From Paenisporosarcina quisquiliarum (GTDB lineage: Bacteria; Bacillota; Bacilli; Bacillales_A; Planococcaceae): a DNA stretch of 64,000 nt. The stretch covers positions 49,216-113,215 of the forward strand of contig NZ_JAMKBJ010000010.1 in the NCBI RefSeq assembly GCF_027563315.1, written 5' to 3'. Positions 24,645 through 33,706 of this stretch are shown here, piece by piece. Every line of letters starts with the position of its first letter. Position 1 is the stretch's first letter. A model generated the notes under the pieces. The model was given only the letters and a program-made list of their open reading frames with translations. It did not search any database and was not told the DNA's origin. Both the position numbers and the translations under genes were made by a program.

Positions 24645-25781
24645 TTAATACGTTCGAACAGGCACTATTAGTTGCAAAATGGCTTTATCGTGAACGGAGT
24701 TCAAGATGAAGGGCCGCATTGCTCCTGTAAATTGAATCTTTATATCGTGCCCACCAAAAGCTTTTAATGCATCCATCATATACTTCGCACTGAAAGAGAT
24801 TTTCATTTCTTCTCCTTCAATAGAAGTTGCCTGAATTTCTTCTTCCACTTGTCCCACTTCGGGTGAGCTAGAGGATATCTCAATGATGTTTCCACCCAAT
24901 GAAGTTAATTGGACAATATTATTGCGTTCTTCACGTGCAAGTAAGGAAGCGCGATCAATTGCTTGAAGCAAAGCCTTTCCATCAAGTGTGATGGTCGTAT
25001 TATAATCACTTGGAATCAATCGGGATGTGTCTGGATAATTCCCTTCCAATAAACGTGAATAAAATAGAATACCTTCTGTTTTAAACAACACTTGCTGTTG
25101 CGTCATCATAATATGTACAGGCTGTGAAGAATCCGCAATGACTTTATTTAATTCAATTAAGCTTTTCCCTGGAATTACTACTTTGAACTCTTCTTCAGGC
25201 AGCTGCTGTAACGTAACTTTCCGACGAGCCAAACGGTGACTGTCCGTCGCTAAGCATTCAAGTTCTCCACTTTTTACTTGCCAGTGAACACCAGTCAATA
25301 CCGGCCGGCTTTCTGATGTAGAGACTGCAAATACAGTTTCACGAATTGTGGATTTTAGTAAATCTGCTGGAATGCTAAACTGATGATCATCTTGAATATC
25401 TGGAAGTAAGGGATAATCAGAAGCATCTAATCCAATTAAATGAAATTCTGACTTACCTGAACGAATATGCGTCCGATTTTGCCCATTGACTTCAATTTCA
25501 ACAGCATTTGTAGGCAGTTTTCGTATTATCTCATTGAACATTCTCGCTTGTACCACAATCGTTCCATTTTCAAAAATATTGATAACCTGTTCGCCATTTT
25601 CTTCAGCTTTAATAAAAGTTTGGATCGTGATATCAGAATCACTACCTGTTATATATAACCCGGCTGTTGTTAGGTCGAACTTGATTCCTGTCAAAATAGG
25701 AATCGTAGTTTTAGAACTTACTGCTTTCATAACATCATTTAACCCATCTAATAATCGATCACGTTTGATTTCAAATTTCAT
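24645..25781 (-). CDS. dnaN: DNA polymerase III sliding clamp (beta subunit), probable second copy
   Basis: A 378-residue sliding clamp with the three-domain repeat and conserved pieces VSSKTTIPILTGI (near 21), SESRPVLTGVHW (near 150), ATDSHRLARR (near 172), SRLLEGNYPDT (near 245) and the C-terminal FILNSVHDKAILQLIVPVR. Length is normal. The canonical dnaN sits next to dnaA and recF at the origin; here there is no dnaA, recF, gyrB or DnaA-box cluster, so this is probably a paralogue like the second clamp of the B. cereus group. It has its own terminator. Whether a canonical copy exists elsewhere cannot be seen. Confidence 0.88.
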   Translation of the reverse strand: MKFEIKRDRLLDGLNDVMKAVSSKTTIPILTGIKFDLTTAGLYITGSDSDITIQTFIKAEENGEQVINIFENGTIVVQARMFNEIIRKLPTNAVEIEVNGQNRTHIRSGKSEFHLIGLDASDYPLLPDIQDDHQFSIPADLLKSTIRETVFAVSTSESRPVLTGVHWQVKSGELECLATDSHRLARRKVTLQQLPEEEFKVVIPGKSLIELNKVIADSSQPVHIMMTQQQVLFKTEGILFYSRLLEGNYPDTSRLIPSDYNTTITLDGKALLQAIDRASLLAREERNNIVQLTSLGGNIIEISSSSPEVGQVEEEIQATSIEGEEMKISFSAKYMMDALKAFGGHDIKIQFTGAMRPFILNSVHDKAILQLIVPVRTY

Positions 25782-25983
25782 GATGATACCTCACTTGTAT
25801 GTATTTTTAAAAATTTGAACATTAGTACGTAATACGATGATGATTACTGGATTGAAATGATTAAATTAATTTCTTTTTTAAATCGATCTGTCTATTTATT
25901 GTATAGCCTAACAACTCAACTTTTTGTCGCTTCATGTCGAACCGCGACAATTATTTCTTTCATCATTAACATCTTGTAAACAA

Positions 25984-26015
25984 GAAAAAACCGCTGAAGA
26001 TGTGAATTCAGCGGT
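25984..26015 (-). terminator. Terminator of the helicase-wHTH-HIT operon
   Basis: ACCGCTGAA / TTCAGCGGT (25990-25998, 26007-26015), followed on the minus strand by TTTTTT. It lies 38 bases past the HIT stop codon and separates this operon from dnaN. Confidence 0.85.
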
Positions 26016-26052
26016 CAGATAGTAAATATTTTAGGCGGATGCATATTAAGAT

Positions 26053-26499
26053 TTAAGCTAGTAACTCACTAATCACTTTTGCTAATTCTTTGCGTGTAAC
26101 TGGTAGTTTCTCTTTAAGATCTTCGTTGTCCCAAGGTTCTTCTGTGAAGAAACTAGCGAATGATTGATTAGAATATCTTGGAACGACGTGCATGTGGTAA
26201 TGGGACAATTCATCGAATGCTCCGCCGTTTTGACAAACTGTTATCCCATCAGGTTTGTACATTTTCTTAATTGCCTTTGACATTAATTGAGCTGCATTCA
26301 TTACGGCGTTTGCCGTTTCGGTGTCAAATTCATCTACAAAGCGAAAATGCTTCTTGGGTAAAATTAAAGTATGTCCTTCGTTAAAAGGATCATGGTCTAA
26401 AATGCAACAAACAAATTCATTTTCATAAACCACTTGAACGGGCAAAGCTTTGTTTGCTAGTGCACAACCTAGACACTCAGAATGCTCATGTTTCGTCAT
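26053..26499 (-). CDS. HIT-family nucleotide hydrolase
   Basis: A 148-residue cytosolic protein with the histidine triad HYHMHVV (HxHxHxx, near residue 101), where the middle His acts as nucleophile on nucleotide alpha-phosphates. The preceding segment DHDPFNEGHTLILPKKHF is the usual HIT substrate loop. An N-terminal CLGCAL pair plus nearby His could bind zinc, as in some Hint-like members. GAGGTGAGC precedes the ATG. Only 9 bases separate it from the winged-helix gene upstream, so it is the third gene of the helicase operon. Confidence 0.88.
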   Translation of the reverse strand: MTKHEHSECLGCALANKALPVQVVYENEFVCCILDHDPFNEGHTLILPKKHFRFVDEFDTETANAVMNAAQLMSKAIKKMYKPDGITVCQNGGAFDELSHYHMHVVPRYSNQSFASFFTEEPWDNEDLKEKLPVTRKELAKVISELLA

Positions 26500-26508
26500 T
26501 TGCTCACC

Positions 26509-27300
26509 TCATTTGGATGTCGGCTGGTCAAAGTAGTGTTTTCTCAGGCGACTTGCTTCTTTCTGATTCAGTTCCGTTTCAAACAGCACGTCAAACTGGC
26601 CTGTCCATGTATTCCAGACACGTATAAAAACGGAGTCTTCCGTAGTGTCATGCATATGAAATTCAAAGCACACTACTTGCAACGTCTCTTGTATTTCAAT
26701 CAAGTTAATCTCTTCAATCTGTTTTTGTCCGTTCTCCACGATAAATTCATAACCCGAGTCCTCGATCATCTGTATGATTTGCGAGTCTTTTAGTTTGGTC
26801 ACATCAACCTGATTAATGTCGTCAGCAAACCGATAATCAGCTAACTGATTCTCTGTCTCTATAGAGGCTTGATTTGAATCTTGAACGAGGGCATCGTTGT
26901 GGTAGGGACTATATGCAATTTCGATTTCTTCCTCCATGGAATCATGGACGAACGTCCCTACTTTTAGTTGTTCCATCCCCATGTTGGTCAGCCGATAGAA
27001 ACCATCATTTATCTCAACCATCTGATTTTGCATCATCAACTTCAGCATATGCTCGACAAAAATGCTTTCTACTGCCAGCAATTCACTGATTTCCGTAGCA
27101 TGTTTAACGTCCAGTTTCCCTAAAATCTTTAAGATCATTTTCATTAGTACATCCATTTGACTTCGGATGCCCGTTGTCATTTGAATGTTCGCAAGCTGAA
27201 GTGGAAATAACCACCGCTCACTTCCAAGCAACCTGAGATGGCGTTGTTCCAACAACATGGCTGATACTTTCGACATTTCTGTATCCAGTTGTTTGCTCAC
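26509..27300 (-). CDS. Winged-helix-like protein, partner of the SF1 helicase
   Basis: A 263-residue protein. Residues 45-105 look like a winged helix (MKMILKILGKLDVKHATEISELL, VEHMLKLMMQNQMVEINDGFYRLTNMGMEQLKVG); the YRLTNMG turn resembles the wing of MarR- and PadR-like folds. The C-terminal 150 residues are acidic with no recognised domain. I chose GTG 27300, since GGAAG is 8 bases upstream; an in-frame GTG at 27309 overlaps the helicase stop but is too close to the binding site. It lies between the helicase and HIT genes, with 5- and 9-base junctions, so the three proteins are probably co-produced. Confidence 0.65.
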   Translation of the reverse strand: MSKQLDTEMSKVSAMLLEQRHLRLLGSERWLFPLQLANIQMTTGIRSQMDVLMKMILKILGKLDVKHATEISELLAVESIFVEHMLKLMMQNQMVEINDGFYRLTNMGMEQLKVGTFVHDSMEEEIEIAYSPYHNDALVQDSNQASIETENQLADYRFADDINQVDVTKLKDSQIIQMIEDSGYEFIVENGQKQIEEINLIEIQETLQVVCFEFHMHDTTEDSVFIRVWNTWTGQFDVLFETELNQKEASRLRKHYFDQPTSK

Positions 27301-27305
27301 AAAAA

Positions 27306-30300
27306 TCACTTCCTGCCTGTGTTAGTTTCCAACTGTTTCAGTCCCTCGTATTTATCCACGACCTTCAACACGTGCTGGAACATGGCTTTTTGGGCTTCCC
27401 CATGTGCTTTTTTCGTGAACATATCCGCACTGCCGACAATCATTAGAAGTTCTCGTGCTCGGGAAAGAGCGACGTTCAATCGACGATAATCCTTCAAGAA
27501 TCCAATGTTCCCATCCTTTTGGTGATGATTACGAACGAAGCTCAGGATGATGACATCCATCTCCATCCCCTGGAATTTATCGACCGTTCCTGTCCGGCAA
27601 TGCAGATGAGGCAGATCTAGTTCCTGGCTCAGAAGACGATCTACTTTTTTCACTTGTTCACCGTAAAAACTGATGACGCCTACTTTTTTCTTTACGGTTT
27701 CATCTAAACGCCCATCCTTTTTCGCTTGAGCAGTAGCCTGATTCAAATCCAGCAACAATTCACGAATTTGTTTCAGTTCAGCTGCATTATAATAGCTGCG
27801 ACTATGCTGCTCCCGCTCCTCAAGATACCCTTGATCGTTCGGCATATCGTACCAGATAATATGCTGTCCTCGTTTAAACAGCTTGCCATCTAGCAAGTGA
27901 TCCCGATCCTTGTTTGAATCAACAAGACCGCATTCCAACCCGTAATTGTTTTCTTGATAAAACGGATTGATGGTTTCCATGATGTGCTCATGCATCCGGT
28001 ATTGAATGCGAAGCGTCGCCTTGCTGTCTTCAGGCAAATCATTGAACAATCGTTCAAAAATGGATTCCTTTAAAATCGACTTCAAATCGGCTTTCTCTTT
28101 CGCATCGGTCATATCTTCAAGCACTTCATCCATCGTGTCCTGGCCGACCAACGGAGGCAGTTGATGATGGTCGCCAACTAAAATGATTTTTTTCCCTTTT
28201 AGCATCGGCAACAGTAATTCGGGAGGTGTCGCTTTTGATACTTCATCAATAATGACGACATCAAAATCGGGATACTGAGTCACGAAATCCTTACTTGCTG
28301 AAATCGAACAGGTCACCCCTATTACATTTGCGTACTGGATATATAATTTTTTAATTTCATCCATATCGTAAGTCGTCGATTGCCCAAGCATATCTTGCCA
28401 CTCAAGACGAATATCGTTTGACACGTTCAGGAACGTTTCTTTACGTTTTAATTCAGTTAATTGAGGTGACAATTTCTCGAAGTTCGATTTCACTTCGTTC
28501 AATAAAGCATCTATATCGATACGAATGATTTCTTCTAATTCCACTACTTCTTCATGGATGTTCGTTTGTTTCGACTGTTCCATCGTCAATTTTTGTTCAA
28601 GTTCATCCATTGACTGTTGGATTTGGGTCATTTCATATTCTCGCTTTTGCAGTACCCCTTGTTGTACGGATGCTGCTTGAACCAAACCTTCCAGGTAACT
28701 TTCTTCTGTTCCCAGCTGTTCCAGCTCGGATTTTTTATCCGTAAGAGCATTTTCTAGTTCGACCATTGGAGGAAGCGTTTCTTGATTGGGTACCGTTTCA
28801 TGCATGTCAGAAAGGGTCTTTTCATAAGACTCAATTTCTTCGTCCAAAGCAGACAGTTTTGGCGTCAGTGATTTAATCTCTGCAACAATCTCTTGCTGGC
28901 GTTTTACAAGAGCCTGTCCTACGATTTCTTTTAACTGTTCAAATGAAGTCAATATTTCATTCTTAATTTGCTCGTTCCCTTGTGCAACACTGCGTGTGAA
29001 TCCAACATTTCTGGATGCTTTCAGGACCATCATATGTTCATATATAGCAGACAGTTTTTGTCGGTCGGCTTGAACTAAAGGCTCTCGGAAAGCGTTCATT
29101 TGTTTGGCATAATCACGAAATGCGTCAATCACTTTTTTTACATATCGATCTTCTAGCTTTACCCCAACCACATTCGGCATCATGGAAATTTTCTTACCGA
29201 GCATCTTCATATTGTATTGATGGGCAATCAATTGTTGTTCCGCATACTTAATGGCTTTATTCAACGTTTCATCCATTTCAGAATGATTGCCAGCTTTAAT
29301 TGAAGCTTGATAGTTCCTACGCAACTGTTCCATTTGATGAAGTATGCCGTTAATTTCAGACGAACGAGCCCAGGATTCATTGCCAATCAAAGCTTGTAGC
29401 TCAGGAATTTTCTTAACATTTGGCATCTGCTTGGCTATACGCTCCAATAGCTCTTGTTGAGCAGAAGCCTTTTTCAGTTGGTCAGTCGTTTCTTGATGCG
29501 CATTTCTTTTCTGATGAAGTGACGTTGATGTTTGTAAATACGCTAACTGTTTTTGAAGCACCTGTAGCTCATCATTGAGTTTAGCTTGTAGCTTAGCAAA
29601 TTCACCCGTCCCTGAATAACGCGCGACTTGGTCATTCAATCGTTCATATCTACTTTTTGCATCCTCAAAAATGTCCTGGCTCATATTGAATTGAAAATCA
29701 GATTGATCTTTTTTCCGTTTCAACTCTTGAACGGATGACTGACTGGACTTCATTTCGAGCTGAAGTCTGTTCAAATTTTCCTTGGCTTGATTCTTTTCTA
29801 TTTTCTTCGTTTCAAGAACAGCTATTTCAGCTTTCAGTTTTTCTAGCGTTGCTTCGGTATCTTTTATAGAAGATAGTAAGATTTTCTCCTCTTTTTCAAA
29901 CTGGTTTACATGTGTCTGGATCGACAAAAGTGTCTGTTGCTTCCAGTAAAGAGCAACTTGTTCTTCAACAAAACGCTGGCCCTCTTCCTCGATGCTTTCA
30001 CTTCGACCAATTCGTAAAATACGAATATCCTGGTCCGTCAGTAATTTACCCAGCGCATTATCGACCGCTAAATTCGATTGGGAAGCGACGAGTGTCTTCA
30101 ATCCCATCTTCGCATGCTGATAGCAAATTTCAGATATAACTGTCGTCTTCCCTGTTCCAGGTGGCCCTTGGATGACATAGAGATCTTGTGCGGCAATCGC
30201 ACCTTCTACTGCCTGACGTTGAAAATCATTCAGATTTTGCTTGAAGGCTAAGTCTTCCGGTACCTTCCCTTTTCGAACTGTTGGACGCTTTTCAAATAGT

Positions 30301-31145
30301 AGCTTTTCGAGGTTCGGATTTACCGCCCAACCATTTTCCAGACGCTTAAACCCATCTTTCAAACGATTGATTTGCGCCATCTCTGCCACATTGTCGAATG
30401 CGAGTTTGCCATTTGCCGGTACTCGCCATTTCCCCGTCCGTGCCTTTTCCTGAAGATCTCTGGTCAGTTCAATATCAATGGAACGTCTGCCCATTTGCAC
30501 CTGCACAACGTTCCCGAGGCTTTGGTTAGTCTCGACTAATTTAACCGCCGATTTTTTGTAGAACTTATCAAAGCCATTCGGCAGTTTATGAAGTTCAAAT
30601 GTAACTTTACGAAAGTCCAGGCTTAACCTTGCACTCCGGATACCAATTTCGAGCCTTTCGACATCTGCGTTGCGTTCCATAACCCGTAAATACGATTCCC
30701 AGCTGGAAATCCGTTTTTTCACGTACTCCGATCGGTCGGAAGCAATGGGAAGAGCTTGAATAATCCTGTAAAGTGAGAGCGTCATTTCTGTAGAGACTAA
30801 TCCTTTGCGATCAAACGCCATCCTCATCTGCAAATGTCGGTTATTTCCTAACTGAAGTCGCTTTTTTGTTATATAGAAATGAACAACTTCAAGTCCGTTA
30901 CCAATCCATTCGCACTCCATGACTGGTGTTCCTTCGACTGATTCAGTTTCAATATATAAAGAGACTCGTTTTTGATTTGTCTGCCCATCTGAAAGGCGTT
31001 CCATGTGAACGTCTACAACTGGAGACACATTCAACAAGTTCGTCATCTCTTCTGCCAATTTCGGTTTATTCTTCTTAAACCGGCTGCCAACCGCCAAGTT
31101 ACACCGTGTGATCTCACTAACTTTCACATTCACCGCTACATTCAC
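27306..31145 (-). CDS. Large SF1 (UPF1/DNA2-like) helicase with long coiled-coil insertion
   Basis: A 1279-residue cytosolic protein. Residues 1-300 form a beta-rich N-terminal region. GPPGTGKTT at 327-335 is the Walker A (motif I). Residues 400-900 are a very long Lys/Glu/Gln-rich coiled coil inserted between motifs I and II. DEVS at 967-970 is motif II, GDHHQLPP at 991-998 motif III, QYRMHEHI near 1048 motif IV, FQGMEMDV at 1191-1198 motif V and NVALSRARE near 1224-1232 motif VI. All SF1B helicase motifs are intact. The start is GTG, at 31145 or possibly 31133; GGGGGTGA fits the latter better. First gene of a three-gene operon, with repeat array D upstream. Confidence 0.85.
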   Translation of the reverse strand: MNVAVNVKVSEITRCNLAVGSRFKKNKPKLAEEMTNLLNVSPVVDVHMERLSDGQTNQKRVSLYIETESVEGTPVMECEWIGNGLEVVHFYITKKRLQLGNNRHLQMRMAFDRKGLVSTEMTLSLYRIIQALPIASDRSEYVKKRISSWESYLRVMERNADVERLEIGIRSARLSLDFRKVTFELHKLPNGFDKFYKKSAVKLVETNQSLGNVVQVQMGRRSIDIELTRDLQEKARTGKWRVPANGKLAFDNVAEMAQINRLKDGFKRLENGWAVNPNLEKLLFEKRPTVRKGKVPEDLAFKQNLNDFQRQAVEGAIAAQDLYVIQGPPGTGKTTVISEICYQHAKMGLKTLVASQSNLAVDNALGKLLTDQDIRILRIGRSESIEEEGQRFVEEQVALYWKQQTLLSIQTHVNQFEKEEKILLSSIKDTEATLEKLKAEIAVLETKKIEKNQAKENLNRLQLEMKSSQSSVQELKRKKDQSDFQFNMSQDIFEDAKSRYERLNDQVARYSGTGEFAKLQAKLNDELQVLQKQLAYLQTSTSLHQKRNAHQETTDQLKKASAQQELLERIAKQMPNVKKIPELQALIGNESWARSSEINGILHQMEQLRRNYQASIKAGNHSEMDETLNKAIKYAEQQLIAHQYNMKMLGKKISMMPNVVGVKLEDRYVKKVIDAFRDYAKQMNAFREPLVQADRQKLSAIYEHMMVLKASRNVGFTRSVAQGNEQIKNEILTSFEQLKEIVGQALVKRQQEIVAEIKSLTPKLSALDEEIESYEKTLSDMHETVPNQETLPPMVELENALTDKKSELEQLGTEESYLEGLVQAASVQQGVLQKREYEMTQIQQSMDELEQKLTMEQSKQTNIHEEVVELEEIIRIDIDALLNEVKSNFEKLSPQLTELKRKETFLNVSNDIRLEWQDMLGQSTTYDMDEIKKLYIQYANVIGVTCSISASKDFVTQYPDFDVVIIDEVSKATPPELLLPMLKGKKIILVGDHHQLPPLVGQDTMDEVLEDMTDAKEKADLKSILKESIFERLFNDLPEDSKATLRIQYRMHEHIMETINPFYQENNYGLECGLVDSNKDRDHLLDGKLFKRGQHIIWYDMPNDQGYLEEREQHSRSYYNAAELKQIRELLLDLNQATAQAKKDGRLDETVKKKVGVISFYGEQVKKVDRLLSQELDLPHLHCRTGTVDKFQGMEMDVIILSFVRNHHQKDGNIGFLKDYRRLNVALSRARELLMIVGSADMFTKKAHGEAQKAMFQHVLKVVDKYEGLKQLETNTGRK

Positions 31146-31306
31146 CCCCTGCCCAGTAAAAACTCATCTTTCCATTGTATCGGAAATCCATGTTCAAATC
31201 GACGTAGGAATTCAATTCAATTAAAGAAAGAATTGTCCGTCTTCGAACATGATAAGTGGCTGAAGATGATTGATTTCTTTCTCTTGAAGTAACCCAATTT
31301 TACTTT

Positions 31307-31400
31307 TCCAACGAAACTCGTGATTTGTCCAACGAAATCCTGAATACTTCCAACGAAACTCCTCATTTGTCCAACGAAATCGGTTAATACTTCAACTGAA
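31307..31400. repeat. 21-bp tandem array D (family 3)
   Basis: Four units of exactly 21 bp start at 31307, 31328, 31349 and 31370, and a decayed fifth starts at 31391 (TTCAACTGAA). The core TCCAACGAAA is invariant in the four, followed by an 11-base variable spacer. It lies about 165 bp before the helicase start codon, in the divergent region with the 31506 gene. The rest of the gap (31146-31306) shows only a single decayed unit-like string near 31201. Confidence 0.9.
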
Positions 31401-31505
31401 CTTTTATTACCCATAAAGGGGTGGAAAAATCCCTCTTTTTTACAATGAACTGCGATGGTATATTTTAATTAATACAGGCGTACTTAATAAAGAAGAGGTG
31501 CACTT

Positions 31506-32051
31506 ATGAATGGAATTGCTTGGGCTATTGTGATCTGTGAGATTTTATTTTGGGTGTTTATAGTCAGTGGTCTTGTCGCTCGCTATATAGGAAAAAAAGA
31601 AACACTTGGGTTAGTCCTCTTTGCAATGACGCCTCTAGTGGATTTGGCTTTACTTGCTTTAACGGGGTACGACATGTATCGAGGATCGACTGCCACAATG
31701 GCTCACGGGATTGCTGCTATCTATATCGGTGTTTCCATTGCTTACGGTAAATCGATGATTCGCTGGGCTGATGATCAGTTTTGTTTTTACATTCTTAAAA
31801 CGAAGAAAAAGCCTGCTAAAAAAACGGGAATGGCTTTTGCTAAACATGATTTCGTTAATTGGTTAAGACATCTACTCGCCTTTATAATCGGTGCTGGTTT
31901 ATTGTTCTTATTAACTAATTTGATTGGAAATGCCGAAAGAACAGAGGCTTTCGGACAACTTATTCGCGTATGGTCACTTGTGGTCGGTCTTGATTTGCTT
32001 ATCACATTGAGTTACTTTATCTGGCCACGCCCAAATAGACGTACTGCCTGA
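31506..32051 (+). CDS. Integral membrane protein of unknown function
   Basis: A 181-residue protein with about five hydrophobic segments (residues 7-28, 36-55, 66-84, 120-140, 150-172) and a cytoplasmic Lys-rich loop (LKTKKKPAKKTG). It resembles a family of small conserved Bacillales membrane proteins (YmcC-like in my memory, not certain). GAGGTG lies 8 bases before the ATG. Monocistronic, with its own terminator; divergent from the helicase operon. No function proposed. Confidence 0.7.
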   Translation: MNGIAWAIVICEILFWVFIVSGLVARYIGKKETLGLVLFAMTPLVDLALLALTGYDMYRGSTATMAHGIAAIYIGVSIAYGKSMIRWADDQFCFYILKTKKKPAKKTGMAFAKHDFVNWLRHLLAFIIGAGLLFLLTNLIGNAERTEAFGQLIRVWSLVVGLDLLITLSYFIWPRPNRRTA

Positions 32052-32086
32052 CTCTGCGATTATCCAAGTAGAAAATAGCCATAACA

Positions 32087-32126
32087 AAAAGAGACATTCA
32101 ATTAACTTAAATTGAACGTCTCTTTT
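32087..32126. terminator. Bidirectional terminator
   Basis: AAAAGAGAC(A)TTCAATT / AATTGAA(C)GTCTCTTTT with a short loop, between the convergent genes ending at 32051 and 32167. Confidence 0.85.
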
Positions 32127-32166
32127 ATGGTTTTGATACTTTTTCAAATGGACTGACCATCATCGA

Positions 32167-32580
32167 CTACTTCTTATAAATTTCTTTATAGGCAATGACT
32201 TTCAACGCCAACATTTCTTCTTCTGTTAAGTCCTCGTTGAGTGCCTGTAAAACCTCTTCTTTAGAAGCGGTTCCATTTCTGACTTTGGCTTGTAAATCTT
32301 GAAGCTTAGTGACGCCTACCTTTTTGACAAGGACGCGCGTGGCTTCTCCTTTAGTCTTGAATGGTAATGTACTTTCATCTGCTGATTCTGCTTCCTTCAT
32401 CATTGCCTTTAATTCGGGATCATTTTCTATATAGGATTTCACTTCATTCATTTGGCCACTATCCTCGAGTTCTTTTGAAACGGAATCAACCACTTTTTCA
32501 GAAGCGACATTGGTTCCGAAATAATAAAGTCCATAACCTGCGAGTCCTAAAATCAGGACTGCAACTAAAAATTTCTTCAT
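32167..32580 (-). CDS. Secreted or membrane-anchored helical protein of unknown function
   Basis: A 137-residue protein with an N-terminal hydrophobic segment (MKKFLVAVLILGLAGYGLYYFG), probably an uncleaved anchor, and an extracytoplasmic helical domain. The last 60 residues resemble a short helical regulatory repeat (LQDLQAKVRNGTASKEEVLQALNEDLTEEE). I chose ATG 32580, because GGAGTGAGA is just upstream; a longer frame reaching 32667 lacks a start signal. No named family recognised. Confidence 0.65.
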   Translation of the reverse strand: MKKFLVAVLILGLAGYGLYYFGTNVASEKVVDSVSKELEDSGQMNEVKSYIENDPELKAMMKEAESADESTLPFKTKGEATRVLVKKVGVTKLQDLQAKVRNGTASKEEVLQALNEDLTEEEMLALKVIAYKEIYKK

Positions 32581-32800
32581 CTTCTCACTCCTTCTTTTAC
32601 GTGCATTATAGTACAGACGTCCGGGAACATAAAATGTAACAGAATTCATCAGTTTAATTTTTTCCATTTAATTTTTGTTTTATGTATCAAATATTCATTT
32701 GCGGCATATACATATTGAATGTGGTCAAAATTGAATCCATGTTTTTCACATGTGATGTAACTGATCCTACACGAAATTAAGATGAGAAGGTGAGTACATG

Positions 32801-32989
32801 ATGAATCATTATGAAATGCAACAAATGATGGAAGCAAAAAGAATGGAGATAGATCGTCAAATTGAAATGCAGTCGTTTTTCCTTCAGGGAGAAACAACTA
32901 AAGAAAGTTTGAGTCTGTTTGAACTGTTCAAGAAAATGTTCAACAATCGAAAAAATAGCAACCAAGACGAATGTTGTGCAAATTGCTAA
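32801..32989 (+). CDS. 62-residue Cys-tailed small protein, copy 1
   Basis: MNHYEMQQMMEAKRMEIDRQ..., a middle LFELFKKMF segment and the end ECCANC. It is a paralogue of the protein at 33268: both share an N-terminal M-x-QMMEAKxME core, a (L/I)(F/E)xFKKxF middle and an ECCA tail. The protein is soluble and highly helical and charged, with Cys only at the end. AAGGTGA precedes two adjacent ATG codons (32798 and 32801). A strong terminator follows, so each copy has its own transcript. I know no family; metal or redox binding by the C-terminal Cys is a guess. Confidence 0.7.
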   Translation: MNHYEMQQMMEAKRMEIDRQIEMQSFFLQGETTKESLSLFELFKKMFNNRKNSNQDECCANC

Positions 32990-33007
32990 AATCGCAAAGA
33001 AACATGC

Positions 33008-33038
33008 GGCGGGAAGTGACCAGGTCACTCCCGCTTTT
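33008..33038 (+). terminator. Terminator after small protein copy 1
   Basis: GCGGGA(A)GTGACC / GGTCAC(T)CCCGC with a 1-3 base loop and a T-rich tail (TTTTGTTTTC). Confidence 0.85.
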
Positions 33039-33267
33039 GTTTTCTTCAACATTTGTACCACGATAAAATTTATTTTATTTATTAGTTGCATTTTACAATT
33101 AAATAGCATATAAATAAAGTAAGAGGTAAAACAACAAATACAAAAATTCACTTAAATACTAAACACAACTAGATTCGTTTCGGGTTGTTACATCTCCCCT
33201 AACACTTGCAACTTACAATTAAAAGTTGTTGTTTTAAAAAAATCAAATTAGAAAAGGAATGATTTTA

Positions 33268-33459
33268 ATGATTAACTTTTACGGAATGGAACAAATGATG
33301 GAAGCGAAGAAAATGGAAATGGCTCGCTATATGGAAGAGCGTTCTACTTACCACCAGTTTAAGCAGAACAAAGAAAGAATGAACGTCATTGAGATGTTTA
33401 AGAAAACATTCAGCAAGCGAAGTGTTAACGAACAGTTGGAATGTTGTGCAGCTAATTAA
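33268..33459 (+). CDS. 63-residue Cys-tailed small protein, copy 2
   Basis: MINFYGMEQMMEAKKMEMARYMEERS..., middle VIEMFKKTFSKR, end LECCAAN. Clear paralogue of the 32801 product in length, N-terminal core, FKKxF segment and ECCA tail, with the middle diverged. I chose ATG 33268, because AAAAGGA is 9 bases upstream; an ATG three codons earlier abuts it. A terminator-like hairpin follows. Duplication with retention of the ends suggests that the QMMEAK and ECC parts are functional. Confidence 0.7.
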   Translation: MINFYGMEQMMEAKKMEMARYMEERSTYHQFKQNKERMNVIEMFKKTFSKRSVNEQLECCAAN

Positions 33460-33495
33460 CATTAAGTCTGTCAACTGAATTAAGGAATGATGAAC

Positions 33496-33540
33496 GAGCC
33501 GAGCAAAGGAGTTAAATCCCTTCGTTCGGCTCTTGTCATT
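33496..33540 (+). terminator. Terminator-like hairpin after small protein copy 2
   Basis: GAGCCGA, AAGGGA-type inner pairing and TTCGGCTC: a two-part stem (GAGCCGA...AAAGGA / TCCCTT...TTCGGCTC), followed by TTGTCATTGTTTG. Confidence 0.6.
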
Positions 33541-33706
33541 GTTTGTTCGTCATTTTTAATGTCTATTGTAGTTATTCATAATAAGTCCTGATCTTCCTTC
33601 CCCATCCGTTAGTAGTCGAGTGCTATAACTCAATCTATAGATATCGCTGGATTCCTGACATGACATTTAAAACAGTGTGAAATCCTCCATTATCTTGATA
33701 AAGCCT

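Noticed and set aside
24645..25781. Chromosome origin region because of dnaN
   Set aside because: No dnaA, recF, gyrB, rpmH or DnaA-box cluster nearby.
27306..31145. Overlapping plus-strand frames within the helicase gene
   Set aside because: Short, without binding sites, and shadowed by a protein with intact helicase motifs.
31199..31215. Single GACGTAGGAA string like family 1 near array D
   Set aside because: One copy only; cannot be told from chance.
31217..31414. Open frame over array D encoding repeated FVGQ heptads
   Set aside because: No ribosome binding site before the ATG; explained by the DNA repeat.
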